From assembly GCF_000337835.1 (NCBI RefSeq), contig NZ_AOLM01000023.1, positions 54,649 through 118,648 of the forward strand: a DNA stretch of 64,000 nt, in the 5' to 3' direction. Shown one piece after another: positions 44,649-54,093 of the stretch; the first letter of the stretch is position 1; every line of letters begins with the position of its first letter. Source of the stretch: Haloferax sulfurifontis ATCC BAA-897 (GTDB lineage Archaea > Halobacteriota > Halobacteria > Halobacteriales > Haloferacaceae). The position numbers and the translations under genes are program-made. Below the pieces are notes generated by a model, which made no database searches, was not told the DNA's origin, and was given only the letters and a program-made list of their open reading frames with translations.

Positions 44649-45257
44649 CTACCGGCCAAATCTCCGCTGGCGGTCCTGATAGTCCCGCAACGCCCGGAGG
44701 TAATCGCGCTTCCTGAAGTCCCGCCAGTTCACGTCGGTGAAGTAGAGTTCCGCGTACACGGACTGCCAGATCATGAAGTCCGACAGGCGCTCCGCGCCCG
44801 TCTTGACCACGAAGTCGGGTTCGTCGGGGAACACGAGCCGCTGTTCGATGCCCGCGGCGTCGATGTCGTCGGGGTCGAGCGCGCCCTCGTCGACCTCCTC
44901 GGCCAGCGACCGGACGACTGACGCGAACTCGCGTTTCCCGCCGAGGCCGATGCTGACCTGCACGGGGGCGTCGGCGCGCTCGGTGTCGCCCGGTTCGCGG
45001 ACCTCCACTCGCTGGGGAACGTCGAGGTCGCGGAGTTCGCGGGCGAGCGTCGGGACGACCGCCTCGTCGAGGACGCTCACGGAGATGGTGACGCGGTCGC
45101 TTCCGAACTCGAACGCCCAGCCGACGAACGCTTCGAGCGTGTCGTACGCGCCCTGTTCCAGCAGGTCGCGCTCGGTGATGACGAGCGCGACGTGCTCGGG
45201 GGCGTCGGCGTCGTCGAGGCGGAACCGGAGGGCGAGATAGGAGTCGTACAGTCCCAC
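44649..45257 (-). CDS. short cis-prenyltransferase paralogue, probably non-catalytic subunit
   Basis: A 202-residue protein of the UppS family with GTG start at 45257. The C-terminal half is well conserved: PDFVVKTGAERLSDFMIWQ, YAELYFTDVNWRDF, and an end YQDRQRRFGR carrying the RxG motif. The N-terminal half is shortened and lacks the catalytic DGN; that place reads VALVITERDLLE. NgBR-like subunits of heteromeric cis-prenyltransferases show exactly this combination. It probably assembles with the full-length enzyme at 41805-42734 (inference). Divergent from the DUF92 gene by 150 bases. Confidence 0.82.
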   Translation of the reverse strand: MGLYDSYLALRFRLDDADAPEHVALVITERDLLEQGAYDTLEAFVGWAFEFGSDRVTISVSVLDEAVVPTLARELRDLDVPQRVEVREPGDTERADAPVQVSIGLGGKREFASVVRSLAEEVDEGALDPDDIDAAGIEQRLVFPDEPDFVVKTGAERLSDFMIWQSVYAELYFTDVNWRDFRKRDYLRALRDYQDRQRRFGR

Positions 45258-45407
45258 GAGAGTCGTTCTCGGTGCGATTCTCCTAACGCTTCGGGTTCGG
45301 CGTCGCCCCCGAGATTCGGCCCGTCCGACGCCGGCCCGCGGACCCGCGGTTGTGCGGTCGTCGGTGATGTCGGGAGGGTTAAGTGCGCGTCGGGGATACC
45401 GGATGGT

Positions 45408-46721
45408 GTGACTTCCACGGTACGGCGAGCGGGCGGATTCGCGGTCGTCGGGACGTTGGCCCTCGCGGCCCCCAGTCTCGGCGCGGCCGCCTTCGCGCCC
45501 TTCGCCGCAGTCGCGCTCTTGGCGGCCTTCGTCGTCGACGACGGCCCCCTCTTCGAGCTGTTCGCGCGCCCCGGCGACCGGCAGGACGGCCGGCTCAACG
45601 GGCTCGCCGGGTTCGCGCTGGCCGCGACGGGCCTCGCCCTCTTGGCGACGGTCCCGCGCGTCACGATGCCGCTTTCGGTGTTCGCCGCCGCGGTGTTGAT
45701 ACTCGCCTACGGCAACCTCGGCGCGCAACTGGTGGATTCGAGAACGTCCGACGAGTCGCTTCGCGCGGCGGGCTTCGTCGGGGGCGCGGTGCTCGCCGGT
45801 ACGGCGGGACAGGCGGCCATCGCGTCGCTGACGGGCGACGCCGTGCTCCTCTCTCGGTTCGTCCTGCTCGCGGCCGTCGGCGGCCTCGTCGGCGCGGTGC
45901 TTCGGACGGTCCTCTACGAGCGCGACGACCCGCTCGTCATGCTCTCTATCGGCCTCGTCCTCTGGGGGGTCGAGGTGCTCGCGGGGCCGGTGTCGCCGAC
46001 GCAGACCGCGGTCGCGCTCGCCCTCACGGTCGCGCTCGGCTACGCGGCCTACGCGCTCGGGACGGCCTCCGTCGCCGGCATGATAACCGGCGTGCTCCTC
46101 CTCCTCTTCGCGGTCGTCTTCGGCGGCTTCGGCTGGGCGCTCGTGCTCGTCTCCTTCTTCGGCGTCGGCGCGCTCGCCACCAAGTTCCGGTACGACAGCA
46201 AGGCCGAACGCGGCGTCGCCGAGGGCAACGACGGCGCTCGCGGCACCGGCAACGTCCTCGGCAACTCTGGCGTCTCGCTCGTCTCCGTCGTCGGCTACGC
46301 CGCGGCGCAGACCCTCGGCTATCCGTTCGTCAGCGACCTGCTCGTCCTCGCGTTCGCCGGGTCGGCCGCCGCCGCGATGAGCGACACGCTCTCCAGCGAA
46401 ATCGGCGGGCTGTTCGACCAGCCGCGGCTCATCACCTCGCTCAAGCCCGTCCCGGCGGGGACCGACGGCGCGGTCACGTGGCAGGGCGAGGTCGCCGGCG
46501 CGCTGGGCGCGGCGCTCGTTGCCGGCGTGAGCGTGCTGGTGCTTCCCCTGCCGGCGCAGACGGCCGCCGTCGCGGTCCTCGCCGGCGGACTCGTCGGGAT
46601 GACGGTCGACAGCCTCCTCGGCGCGACGGTCGAGGGAGCCGGCCTCGGCAATCAGGCGGTCAACTTCCTCGCCACGCTCGCCGGCGCGCTGGGCGCGGTC
46701 GTCGTCTGGATTCCGCTGTGA
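45408..46721 (+). CDS. DUF92-family integral membrane protein (VTE6/phytyl-phosphate kinase-like)
   Basis: A 437-residue polytopic protein with about 11 hydrophobic segments and GTG start. The DUF92 core includes FFGVGALATKFRYDSKAE, GTGNVLGNSGVSLVSVV and AAAMSDTLSSEIGGLF, which in plants and cyanobacteria marks phytyl-phosphate kinase (VTE6). In archaea it may phosphorylate an isoprenoid alcohol or monophosphate, which suits the neighbouring cis-prenyltransferase genes (inference). The GNAT gene that follows overlaps its stop by 4 bases. Confidence 0.9.
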   Translation: MTSTVRRAGGFAVVGTLALAAPSLGAAAFAPFAAVALLAAFVVDDGPLFELFARPGDRQDGRLNGLAGFALAATGLALLATVPRVTMPLSVFAAAVLILAYGNLGAQLVDSRTSDESLRAAGFVGGAVLAGTAGQAAIASLTGDAVLLSRFVLLAAVGGLVGAVLRTVLYERDDPLVMLSIGLVLWGVEVLAGPVSPTQTAVALALTVALGYAAYALGTASVAGMITGVLLLLFAVVFGGFGWALVLVSFFGVGALATKFRYDSKAERGVAEGNDGARGTGNVLGNSGVSLVSVVGYAAAQTLGYPFVSDLLVLAFAGSAAAAMSDTLSSEIGGLFDQPRLITSLKPVPAGTDGAVTWQGEVAGALGAALVAGVSVLVLPLPAQTAAVAVLAGGLVGMTVDSLLGATVEGAGLGNQAVNFLATLAGALGAVVVWIPL

Positions 46722-47155
46722 CGGGGGGCGACGCGGCCGCGACGGGTGTTCGCCCCGCCCGCGCCGCCGACGTGCCGGCCGTCGAATCGCTCCAGCGACT
46801 CGTCTCCCACCCCTCGCCCGAGCTGTTGGACGCGTGGCCCGCCGTCGGCACGCTCCTCGTCACCGTCGACGCCGCCGACCGGCCGGTCGGCTACCTCCTC
46901 GGCGTCGGCACGCATCTGACCGAACTCGCCGTCTCGCCCGACCACCGGCGCGAGGGGCGCGCCACCGCGCTCGTGGAGGCCTTCCGCGATGCGCACCGTT
47001 CTGACGCCGACGCGGCCGACGCGCCGCTCACGTTGCTGGTCCATCCGGAGAACGGCGGCGCGCGCGCCTGCTACGAGGCGCTCGGGTTCCGCCGGGACGC
47101 TCGGGTTCCCGACGCCTTCGACGGCGACGACGGGCTTCGGCTCGTTCTCGACTGA
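46718..47155 (+). CDS. GNAT-family N-acetyltransferase
   Basis: A 145-residue acyltransferase with GTG start overlapping the DUF92 stop by 4 bases. The acetyl-CoA region is LTELAVSPDHRREGRATALVEAF at about 69-91 (the R/Q-x2-G-x-G/A loop in degenerate form, RREGRA), followed by HPENGGARACYEALGFRRDA. Small GNAT enzymes acetylate amines or protein N-termini; the substrate is not evident. Translation coupling suggests it serves the DUF92 operon. Confidence 0.88.
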   Translation: MTGGDAAATGVRPARAADVPAVESLQRLVSHPSPELLDAWPAVGTLLVTVDAADRPVGYLLGVGTHLTELAVSPDHRREGRATALVEAFRDAHRSDADAADAPLTLLVHPENGGARACYEALGFRRDARVPDAFDGDDGLRLVLD

Positions 47156-47207
47156 CCGGGGCAGGTCGCCTCGGTCGGCGTCGTGCTGGGTGCCGTCTCG
47201 TTCCGCC

Positions 47208-48611
47208 TCAGTCGAGGAGCTGGTCCGCGGTTCTGACGCGGACGCTGACGGGCTTTTTGACGTACTCGCCGGCCGACCGCGCCACGACGTGTCCGACGCC
47301 GCGCTGGGCCGCGATATCGACGAGCTTCTGGCTCGCCTCGCCGTCGACGACGACGATTGCCGGGGCGGGGTCGGCGTACTCGACGGCGTCGTAGACCGTC
47401 TCGACCGCGACCTCGTCGTCGATGCCGAGGTCGGCGTCCAACAGGCGGGCCATGCCGCTCTCGTCGGCGATGACCTCCCGAACGTGGTCGGCGAGCGAGG
47501 GCCGCTCGACCGCCGGTTCGACCGCCTCGGCGACGGCTTCGACCTCGGACTCGGAGAACACCTCCGTGTCGGGAGCGGCGTCGGCGCGTGCGCTCGCGGC
47601 GTCCGCGGGCTTTTCGACCGCGACGGTGCCACCGTTGCCGCCCTCGGCAGGCGCTTCGCTGACCGCATCGGCCGACCCGTTCGCGGGGCCGTCTGCGGAT
47701 GGAGTCGACGACGCCTCAGTCGTCGGCGACTCCGTGCGAGGGTCCGTCGGGGCCTCCCCCGTCCCGTTGACGGCGGCGACGGCGGCCCGGAAGTCCCCGT
47801 CGCCGTCGTCGGGAAGCGACGAGAGCGCGACCTTGTTCCGGAGGGCGCGGACGACCGACGCGCGGTCGAGGTCCTCGACCGACCGGCCGTCGGGCGCGAA
47901 CGCGACGTAGTCCACGTCGCCGACCTGCGAGAGTTCGCGCAGGATGAGTTCGCCGCCGCGGTCGCCGTCGAGGAACGCCGTGACGGTCCGCTCTTGGGTG
48001 AGGCCGGCGACCGCGTCGGGGACGTTCGTCCCCTCGACGGCGACGGCGTTTTTGATGCCGTAGCGGAGGAGGGTGAGCACGTCGGCGCGCCCCTCGACGA
48101 CGACGATGGCGTCGGAGTCGGCGACGCGGGGACCGGCCGGCAGGCCGTGGTACTCGGTGATGTCCTCGACGCGGACGCTCTCTTTGACCTCTTCGAGAAT
48201 CTCGGTCGAGGACATCACGGTGTCGTCGAACGACTCCGTGAGGAGCTCCTTGGCGCGCTCGACGATCATCCGGCGCTTGGCCTCGCGCACGTCCTCGATG
48301 TTCGTGACTTCGATGACGGCCTGACAGGGGCCGACGCGGGTCAGCGTCTCCAGCGAGGCCGCGAGGATGGCCGTCTCGACTTTGTCGAGACTGCTGGCGA
48401 TGGTCATCTGGCCGAACGAGTGGCCGTTTTCCGAGTCTATCTGTACGTCTATCCGACCGACTTTAGAGGACTGTTGGAGGTCGCGGAGGTCGAGCTCGTC
48501 GCCGAGGAGGCCCTCGGTCTGGCCGAAGACGGCCCCGACGACGTCGCTCCGTTCGACGACCCCGTCGGCGGAGATGGAAGCGTGAATGAGATATTTTGCA
48601 GTGTCGTCCAT
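47208..48611 (-). CDS. dnaG: archaeal DnaG-type primase
   Basis: A 467-residue archaeal DnaG, associated in archaea with the RNA exosome as well as having primase activity in vitro. The toprim domain has the glutamate in [15 protein letters not shown] at about 170-184 and the DxD in [14 protein letters not shown]. After residue 280 comes a long Asp/Glu/Pro/Ser linker, then a conserved C-terminal domain ([13 protein letters not shown] ... [17 protein letters not shown]) typical of the archaeal protein. The ATG at 48611 is chosen because the archaeal signature [17 protein letters not shown] begins there. Confidence 0.95.
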   Translation of the reverse strand: MDDTAKYLIHASISADGVVERSDVVGAVFGQTEGLLGDELDLRDLQQSSKVGRIDVQIDSENGHSFGQMTIASSLDKVETAILAASLETLTRVGPCQAVIEVTNIEDVREAKRRMIVERAKELLTESFDDTVMSSTEILEEVKESVRVEDITEYHGLPAGPRVADSDAIVVVEGRADVLTLLRYGIKNAVAVEGTNVPDAVAGLTQERTVTAFLDGDRGGELILRELSQVGDVDYVAFAPDGRSVEDLDRASVVRALRNKVALSSLPDDGDGDFRAAVAAVNGTGEAPTDPRTESPTTEASSTPSADGPANGSADAVSEAPAEGGNGGTVAVEKPADAASARADAAPDTEVFSESEVEAVAEAVEPAVERPSLADHVREVIADESGMARLLDADLGIDDEVAVETVYDAVEYADPAPAIVVVDGEASQKLVDIAAQRGVGHVVARSAGEYVKKPVSVRVRTADQLLD

Positions 48612-48824
48612 TGGTGAAGTCACCCCGGTGGGGGTGGTGATGTGGTGATTGTGATGGCGTCATGGGTCGTCCCCACGAACGTCATTATATAAGTTGCGCC
48701 CGAGGGAAATATCTATCGTGGCCGACGATTCGAACGTCGCCCGGCCGTTCGCCGTCGCCCCCGAACCCGCTGTGTCCTCGGCGAACGGGCGCTCTCCCGC
48801 CGGCGTCGCCGCCCGCCCGATTCG

Positions 48825-49574
48825 TTACGCCCCCTCGTCGGTTCGGTGCGTCGCGACGAAACCCCCGGCGTCCCGACAGAACGCCGCCGGGTCCTCCGGG
48901 AAGTCGTGTTCGGCGACGGCCCACTCGACGAACCCGTCGCGGGCGGCCGCGAGACAGCGGTCGATGTCCAGTTCGCCCTCGCCGAGCGGTACGGGTCGTC
49001 CGCCGCGCTCCGCGTCGGCGTCGACCACCACGTCTTTCAGGTGGACGACCGGGGTCCGGTCGGCGTAGCGGTCGAGATACGCGACGGGGTCGTAGCCGGC
49101 GGTGAGAATCCACGCGAGGTCGAGTTCGAAGCCGATTCCCGACTCCTCGGCGAGTCGGTCGAGCGCGGGTTCGCCCTCGACCGTGACGAGTTCGTGGTCG
49201 TGGTTGTGGTACAGCAGTCTGACGCCCCGGTCGTCGCACTTCGCGGTCAGGTCGTCCAGCCGGTGTGCGGTCTCGTCGACCGCGTCGGCGTCGGCGAACG
49301 CCGCCGGCGGCAGGTACGGCACCACGAGCGTCTCGACGCCGAGCGCGCCGTAGCGCTCGCAGACGGCGTCGAGGTCGGCTTCGAGGTCCTCGATGGGGAC
49401 GTGGGCGGCGGGAGCGGCGACCCCGGTCTCGTCGAGCGCCGCGCGGACCGCCGCCGCGTCGTCGACGCCCGCGAACTCAACGCCGTCGAACCCGGCGTCC
49501 GCGGCGCGGCGAACGAGCGCCGCGGTCGGCTCGTCGAGGTCTCGAAGCGAGTAGAGCTGGATGCCGAAGTTCAT
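48825..49574 (-). CDS. sugar phosphate isomerase/epimerase (xylose-isomerase-like TIM barrel)
   Basis: A 249-residue TIM-barrel protein of the AP-endonuclease-2/xylose isomerase-like superfamily. Motifs: GIQLYSLRDL, DAGFDGVEFAGVD, LYHNHDHELV, GFELDLAWILTAGYDP, VVHLKDVVVD and AVAEHDFPED, which together supply the metal ligands of the family (E, D, H and E). Acts on a sugar or inositol-type substrate; not further defined. The ATG at 49574 starts the first barrel strand. No operon partner on this strand. Confidence 0.88.
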   Translation of the reverse strand: MNFGIQLYSLRDLDEPTAALVRRAADAGFDGVEFAGVDDAAAVRAALDETGVAAPAAHVPIEDLEADLDAVCERYGALGVETLVVPYLPPAAFADADAVDETAHRLDDLTAKCDDRGVRLLYHNHDHELVTVEGEPALDRLAEESGIGFELDLAWILTAGYDPVAYLDRYADRTPVVHLKDVVVDADAERGGRPVPLGEGELDIDRCLAAARDGFVEWAVAEHDFPEDPAAFCRDAGGFVATHRTDEGA

Positions 49575-49699
49575 GTGAGTCCGCTCGTCCGCGCCGCTGG
49601 AAACTGTTTCGGCGCTCGGTCCGCCGCGGCCGACCGACCGACGAAACCGCCGCTCCGCCGCCCGCGACGTGGGTGGTCCCGGTCGTTCGACGGCCGGTG

Positions 49700-49720
49700 T
49701 TGAAGAAAATAGTTCTTCAA
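49700..49720. promoter_or_regulatory. inverted repeat upstream of the symporter operon
   Basis: Perfect 8-base arms ttgaagaa and ttcttcaa separated by 5 bases, 63 bases before the ATG of the DUF3311 gene. The element could be a regulator-binding site, since the next genes start downstream; the loop and position do not suit a terminator for them. Confidence 0.4.
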
Positions 49721-49783
49721 TACGGGGCAACGTAGGTCGATAGAGTAAGATTTACGCCTCATTATCGATTATCGTTCCTACGA

Positions 49784-50005
49784 ATGACGCGAGTTCGCAT
49801 CGACTACCGCTGGGTTGCCGTCTTCGCAATCCTCGTGACGTTCGCCGTCCCGTGGTTCCTCTGGGGCGACAGCGGGGTCTTCGCCGGCCTGCCGCTGTGG
49901 CTCTGGTGGCACATCGGCTGGATGGGGCTGACCGCGGTCGTCTTCCACCTGTTCACCCGGACGGCGTGGGACCGCGGTATCGTCGGGGAGGGGGAGAGTC
50001 GCTGA
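49784..50005 (+). CDS. DUF3311-family small membrane protein (symporter partner)
   Basis: A 73-residue protein with two hydrophobic segments, VAVFAILVTFAVPWFLW and LWLWWHIGWMGLTAVVFHLF. This is the DUF3311 arrangement that accompanies sodium:solute symporters, here as a small subunit. Its stop TGA overlaps the symporter's start codon by one base (TGATG), so it is translated with the transporter. Confidence 0.88.
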   Translation: MTRVRIDYRWVAVFAILVTFAVPWFLWGDSGVFAGLPLWLWWHIGWMGLTAVVFHLFTRTAWDRGIVGEGESR

Positions 50006-51504
50006 TGGTGTCGGCGCTCGGTATCCAACTCGGCGTCGTCGGCGCGTACCTCGTCGTCGCGCTCGCGGTCGGCTTACTCGCCTACCGCCTGACCAGCCGC
50101 GACGCGGAGGACTACTATCTCGCCGGCCGCTCCATCGGGACCGTCGTCCTCCTGTTTACGACCTTCGCGACGCTCCTCTCTGCCTTCACGTTCTTCGGCG
50201 GCCCCGACCTCGCCTACCGTGCCGGCCCCGAGTGGATTCTCGTGATGGGCGTCATGGACGGCGTGCTGTTCGCCATCCTCTGGTACGTCGTCGGCTACAA
50301 GCAGTGGCTCGTCGGCCGCGCCCACGGCTACGTCACCCTCGGCGAGATGCTCGGCGACCGCTTCGGCTCGACCCGCCTGCGCGCCCTCGTCGCCGGCATC
50401 AGCCTGTTTTGGCTGTTCCCGTACGTGATGCTCCAGCAGATGGGCGCGGGCGAGGCCATCGTCGGCCTGACCAACGGGATGGTCCCGTACTGGGCCGGCG
50501 CGGCCGGTATCACGGTGTTCATGATCGCCTACGTCGTCATCGCGGGGCTCCGCGGCGTCGCGTGGACCGACACCCTGCAGGGGCTGTTCATGCTCGGCGT
50601 CGTCTGGCTCGCGGTGGGCTGGGTCGCCACCGCGGCCGGCGGCCCCACGGCGCTCTCGAACGCCCTCGCGACGAACGAACCGGAGTTCCTCGCGCTCGGC
50701 GGCGGCCTCTACTCGCCGCAGTTCATCATCTCGTCGGCCGTCACCATCGCCTTCGGCGTGGCGATGTTCCCACAGATAAACCAGCGCTTTTTCGTCGCCA
50801 AGTCGAGCGCCGTCCTCAAGCGCTCGTTCGCCCTGTGGCCCGTGCTCGTCGTCCTGCTTTTCGTGCCCGCGTTCATCCTCGGCACGTGGGCCGCCGGCCT
50901 CGGTGTCACCGTCCCCGAGGGCGCGAACGTCCTCCCCGTGCTCCTCAACGAGTACACGCCGGTGTGGTTCGCCGCGCTCGTCATCGCCGGCGCGATGGCC
51001 GCGATGATGTCGTCGTCGGACTCGATGCTCCTGTCTGGGTCGTCGTACTTCACCCGCGACCTCTACCGGCCGTTCGTCAATCCCGACGCGAGCGAGGCCC
51101 GCGAGGCGTGGCTGGCCCGAATCGGCGTCGCCCTGTTCGCCACGCTCACCTTCGTCGCCAGCCTGTTCCGGCCCGGCACGCTCGTCTCGGTCGGCGACAC
51201 CGCCTTCGGCGGGTTCGCCCAGATGGCCCTGCCGGTCGTCGTCGCGCTCTACTGGGCGAAGACGACCCGAACGGGCATGTTCGCCGGCATCCTCGGCTCG
51301 CAGGCGTTCTACCTCGCGCACGTGTTCGTCCCCGCAATCGAAGTCGGGTCGGTGACGCTGTTCGGCGCGACCTACCTCACGTGGGACTACGCCCTCTGGG
51401 GGATGGCGCTGTCGGCGCTTCTGACCGTCGGCGTCTCCGCGATGACCGCCGCCGCGCCCGAGGAGAACCAGTCTCGCTTCACCGACGGCCTCCGGGCCGA
51501 CTGA
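50005..51504 (+). CDS. sodium:solute symporter (SSS family)
   Basis: A 499-residue SSS transporter with about 13 hydrophobic segments. Family regions: DAEDYYLAGRSIG near the N-terminus, TFFGGPDLAYRAGPEW, and AAMMSSSDSMLLSGSSYFTRD, the conserved sodium-site segment. The accompanying DUF3311 gene recalls the small-subunit plus permease arrangement of pantothenate-type or acetate-type systems. The substrate is not evident from the sequence. Confidence 0.92.
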   Translation: MVSALGIQLGVVGAYLVVALAVGLLAYRLTSRDAEDYYLAGRSIGTVVLLFTTFATLLSAFTFFGGPDLAYRAGPEWILVMGVMDGVLFAILWYVVGYKQWLVGRAHGYVTLGEMLGDRFGSTRLRALVAGISLFWLFPYVMLQQMGAGEAIVGLTNGMVPYWAGAAGITVFMIAYVVIAGLRGVAWTDTLQGLFMLGVVWLAVGWVATAAGGPTALSNALATNEPEFLALGGGLYSPQFIISSAVTIAFGVAMFPQINQRFFVAKSSAVLKRSFALWPVLVVLLFVPAFILGTWAAGLGVTVPEGANVLPVLLNEYTPVWFAALVIAGAMAAMMSSSDSMLLSGSSYFTRDLYRPFVNPDASEAREAWLARIGVALFATLTFVASLFRPGTLVSVGDTAFGGFAQMALPVVVALYWAKTTRTGMFAGILGSQAFYLAHVFVPAIEVGSVTLFGATYLTWDYALWGMALSALLTVGVSAMTAAAPEENQSRFTDGLRAD

Positions 51505-51573
51505 GCCCGGACCGCCGCCGGTCCGGGTTCGACCGCACCGAACCTTATCCCCCTGCGCGAGTAACGTCTCTCC

Positions 51574-51858
51574 ATGCCCGAAGAAGTGCTGTTCAAATCC
51601 GAGAACCGACAGACCCGCGCCGAAATCGCCTCGTACCTCCGCGCCGTCGCCGACAAGCTCGACGCGGGCGAGCCGATTACGCTGAAATCTGGGGACCAGA
51701 CGGTCACGATGGAGCCGCCCGCGTCGCCGACGTTCGAGGTGAAAGCCGAGCGCGAGGGCCCCGCGGGGAGCCCCGGCGAACTGAGCGTCGAGTTCGAACT
51801 CGAATGGGACGAGGGCGCGGAAGACGGTGCCGACGCGGGCGACCTCGAAATCGAGTGA
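51574..51858 (+). CDS. amphi-Trp domain-containing protein
   Basis: A 94-residue haloarchaeal-type protein. Its N-terminal 60 residues (VLFKSENRQTRAEIASYLRAVADKL, then GEPITLKSGDQTVTMEPP) fit the amphi-Trp domain, which usually carries a conserved C-terminal VEFELEW present here (ELSVEFELEWDEG). The acidic tail follows. Function is unknown; no operon partner. Starts at the ATG after a short GC-poor leader. Confidence 0.85.
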   Translation: MPEEVLFKSENRQTRAEIASYLRAVADKLDAGEPITLKSGDQTVTMEPPASPTFEVKAEREGPAGSPGELSVEFELEWDEGAEDGADAGDLEIE

Positions 51859-51986
51859 GGCGGCCGAAGCCGGCCGAGACGCGGTGGGCCGCTGACGCCC
51901 GCCCCGCCCCGCTCCGCCTCGCCCCTGCCGCACCGACACCCGAACATGGTTACTCTTTTGATACCTCCGTGAGTCGTCGGTAGCTC

Positions 51987-52505
51987 ATGGGAATTCGACC
52001 GCTCCGAGCCGACGAGGTAGAGGCGCTGGTAGACGACCTGTGGCTTCCGTTCGCCGCGGAGATGGGCGACATCGACAGCTACGACGCGCTGGCCGAGGAC
52101 GTCGACGCGCGCGCCGAGGCGCTCGACTACCGGTCCGAGCAGGTGGACGCCGAGGGCGTTCAGACGTTCGTCGCGGTCGCGGACGGGGAGTCGGCGACGG
52201 AGTCTGGGGCGGGACCGGACTCCGACGAAGGGTCGCTCCGCGGCTACGTCACCGTCGCCGCGTCCGAGTCGCCGCCCGTGTTCGCCCGCGGGTCGGTCGC
52301 CAAGGTGAAAGACCTCTACGTCGCGCCCGCGGCCCGGGGCGAGGGCGTCGGCACGGAACTCCTCGAACGGGCCCACGAGTGGGGCCGCGACCGCGGGTGC
52401 GAGCGGGCCGCGCTGAGCGTCCACGCCGACAACGACGCCGCCCGGTCGTGTTACGAGTCGATGGGGTACGAGACGCGGTATCTGAAGCTCGACCGCCAGC
52501 TCTGA
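51987..52505 (+). CDS. GNAT-family N-acetyltransferase
   Basis: A 172-residue acyltransferase. The acetyl-CoA loop lies in KVKDLYVAPAARGEGVGTELLERA at about 110-133 (R-G-E-G-V-G-T), followed by CERAALSVHADNDAARSCYESMGYET, the family's C-terminal part. The N-terminal half is a substrate-binding helical region. Probably monocistronic. Substrate unknown. Confidence 0.92.
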   Translation: MGIRPLRADEVEALVDDLWLPFAAEMGDIDSYDALAEDVDARAEALDYRSEQVDAEGVQTFVAVADGESATESGAGPDSDEGSLRGYVTVAASESPPVFARGSVAKVKDLYVAPAARGEGVGTELLERAHEWGRDRGCERAALSVHADNDAARSCYESMGYETRYLKLDRQL

Positions 52506-52621
52506 AGCTGGGGTTGACGGCGACTTCGACCGCCAGACCGAGGGTCGTTCCCCGTCGTTTCGAGGACCGGGTTCGGCCGGCGAACCCGAACTCTCAATGC
52601 CGCTGACTCCAACTGACGCGC

Positions 52622-53419
52622 ATGAACGAGTCGGGTCACCAAGTGCTCATGGAGCAGGACGTGCTCCGCCGCCGCCTCGACGACGGCGACCTCCCCGACT
52701 GGGCGAGAAAGCACTACGAGACGTTCCGCGAGACGATGCTCGGCGACCGCGACGGCGCGCCGTTCCCGTGTTACTTCGGCGTCGAGTCCGAGCGAAACGG
52801 CGACGCCCTCTACACCTTCGTGGATTCGATGACCGACAAGGACGCGCTGTTGGCGCTCCGCGAGAGCCTCCTCGAGTATCTGGAGGTGTACCCGGACTAC
52901 TCCGAAGCGTGCTCGCTCGTCACGTTCTTCAAGCCGCCGGCGGCGGACCTCACCGAGGCCGACTACCACGAACATCTCTGGCACATCCTCCAGTTCCTCC
53001 ACGTCAACGACCCCGAACCGTGGCCGGCGGACATCCCGACAGACCCCGACGACCCGACGTGGGAGTTCTCCTTCGGGGGCGAGCCGATGTTCCCGACGAC
53101 CCGCGCGCCGTTCTACGACGAGCGCGTCAGTCGCTACTGCCCGTGGGGCCTCGAAATCACCTTCCAGCCGCGCGCGCTGTTCGACGGCATCACCGCCGAC
53201 ACCGAGGCCGGCCAGAAGGCCCGCGAGGTCATTCAGGGCCGCATCGAAGAGTACGACGGCGTCTGCCCGCACGCCGACCTCGGCGACTGGGGCGTCGAGG
53301 GCGACCGCGAGTGGCCGCAGTACATGTTCTCGTCGGACGAGTCGCAAGCGCCCGACGAGTGCCCGATTCGCATCACCCGCGAGCACCCGAAAGTGCCGAT
53401 GGCTCCGGCGGACGACTGA
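52622..53419 (+). CDS. YqcI/YcgG-family protein
   Basis: A 265-residue YqcI/YcgG protein. The family core is visible: [66 protein letters not shown], and [12 protein letters not shown]. These proteins are often found with oxidative or metal-related genes but have no firm biochemical function. An isochorismatase-like gene follows after 28 bases, suggesting a two-gene operon. Length is typical for the family. Confidence 0.88.
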   Translation: MNESGHQVLMEQDVLRRRLDDGDLPDWARKHYETFRETMLGDRDGAPFPCYFGVESERNGDALYTFVDSMTDKDALLALRESLLEYLEVYPDYSEACSLVTFFKPPAADLTEADYHEHLWHILQFLHVNDPEPWPADIPTDPDDPTWEFSFGGEPMFPTTRAPFYDERVSRYCPWGLEITFQPRALFDGITADTEAGQKAREVIQGRIEEYDGVCPHADLGDWGVEGDREWPQYMFSSDESQAPDECPIRITREHPKVPMAPADD

Positions 53420-53447
53420 TGCCGGCCACCGATTCGAGGGCCGACCG

Positions 53448-54014
53448 ATGACCGCCGCCGCCCTCCCGGCCGACGCCGTGCTCGTCTGTATCGATATGCA
53501 GGTCGGCTTCGACGACCCCGCGTGGGGCGACCGCAACAACCCCGAGATGGAGGCGCGCGTCGCCGACCTGCTCGCGGCGTGGCGCGCGGCCGACCGCCCG
53601 GTCGTCCACGTCCGCCACGACTCCACCGAACCCGACTCGCCGCTTCGGAGCGACCGCGAGGGCTTCGCGTGGAAGCCAGAGGCCGACCCCGCCGCCGACG
53701 AACCGGTGTTCACGAAGCGCGTCAACAGCGGTTTCATCGGGACCGACCTCGAAGCGTGGCTCCGCGAGCGCGACTCCTCGACGCTCGTCGTCTGCGGTCT
53801 CACGACCGACCACTGCGTCTCGACGACCACTCGGATGGCCGAGAACCTCGGCTTCGAGGTGTTCGTCCCCGCGGACGCGACCGCGACGTTCGAACGCGAG
53901 AGCTACGACGGCGAGCACTTCTCGGCCGACGAGATGCACCGCACCGCGCTGGCGCACCTCAACGGCGAGTTCGCCACCGTCGTCGAGTCGGGCGACCTGT
54001 CGTCGACGCGGTGA
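53448..54014 (+). CDS. isochorismatase-family cysteine hydrolase
   Basis: A 188-residue hydrolase with the complete family triad: Asp16 in VCIDMQVGF, Lys90 in [10 protein letters not shown], Cys123 in [13 protein letters not shown]. It lacks the metal-binding H/D set that marks nicotinamidase proper, so amide or ester hydrolysis of another small molecule is more likely. It begins 28 bases after the YqcI/YcgG gene and is probably in the same transcript. Confidence 0.92.
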   Translation: MTAAALPADAVLVCIDMQVGFDDPAWGDRNNPEMEARVADLLAAWRAADRPVVHVRHDSTEPDSPLRSDREGFAWKPEADPAADEPVFTKRVNSGFIGTDLEAWLRERDSSTLVVCGLTTDHCVSTTTRMAENLGFEVFVPADATATFERESYDGEHFSADEMHRTALAHLNGEFATVVESGDLSSTR

Positions 54015-54093
54015 GCGGTCTGCTGGCTCGCCGCCGACCTGTCGGCCCCGGAGCTGTGGCTAGTTTTACATCTCCGCGTCGAGAGCGGCGCAC

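Noticed and set aside
48685..49239. Arg-rich frames on both strands over the TIM-barrel isomerase gene
   Set aside because: They are shadows of the isomerase gene; third-position bias belongs to the minus-strand frame used at 48825-49574.
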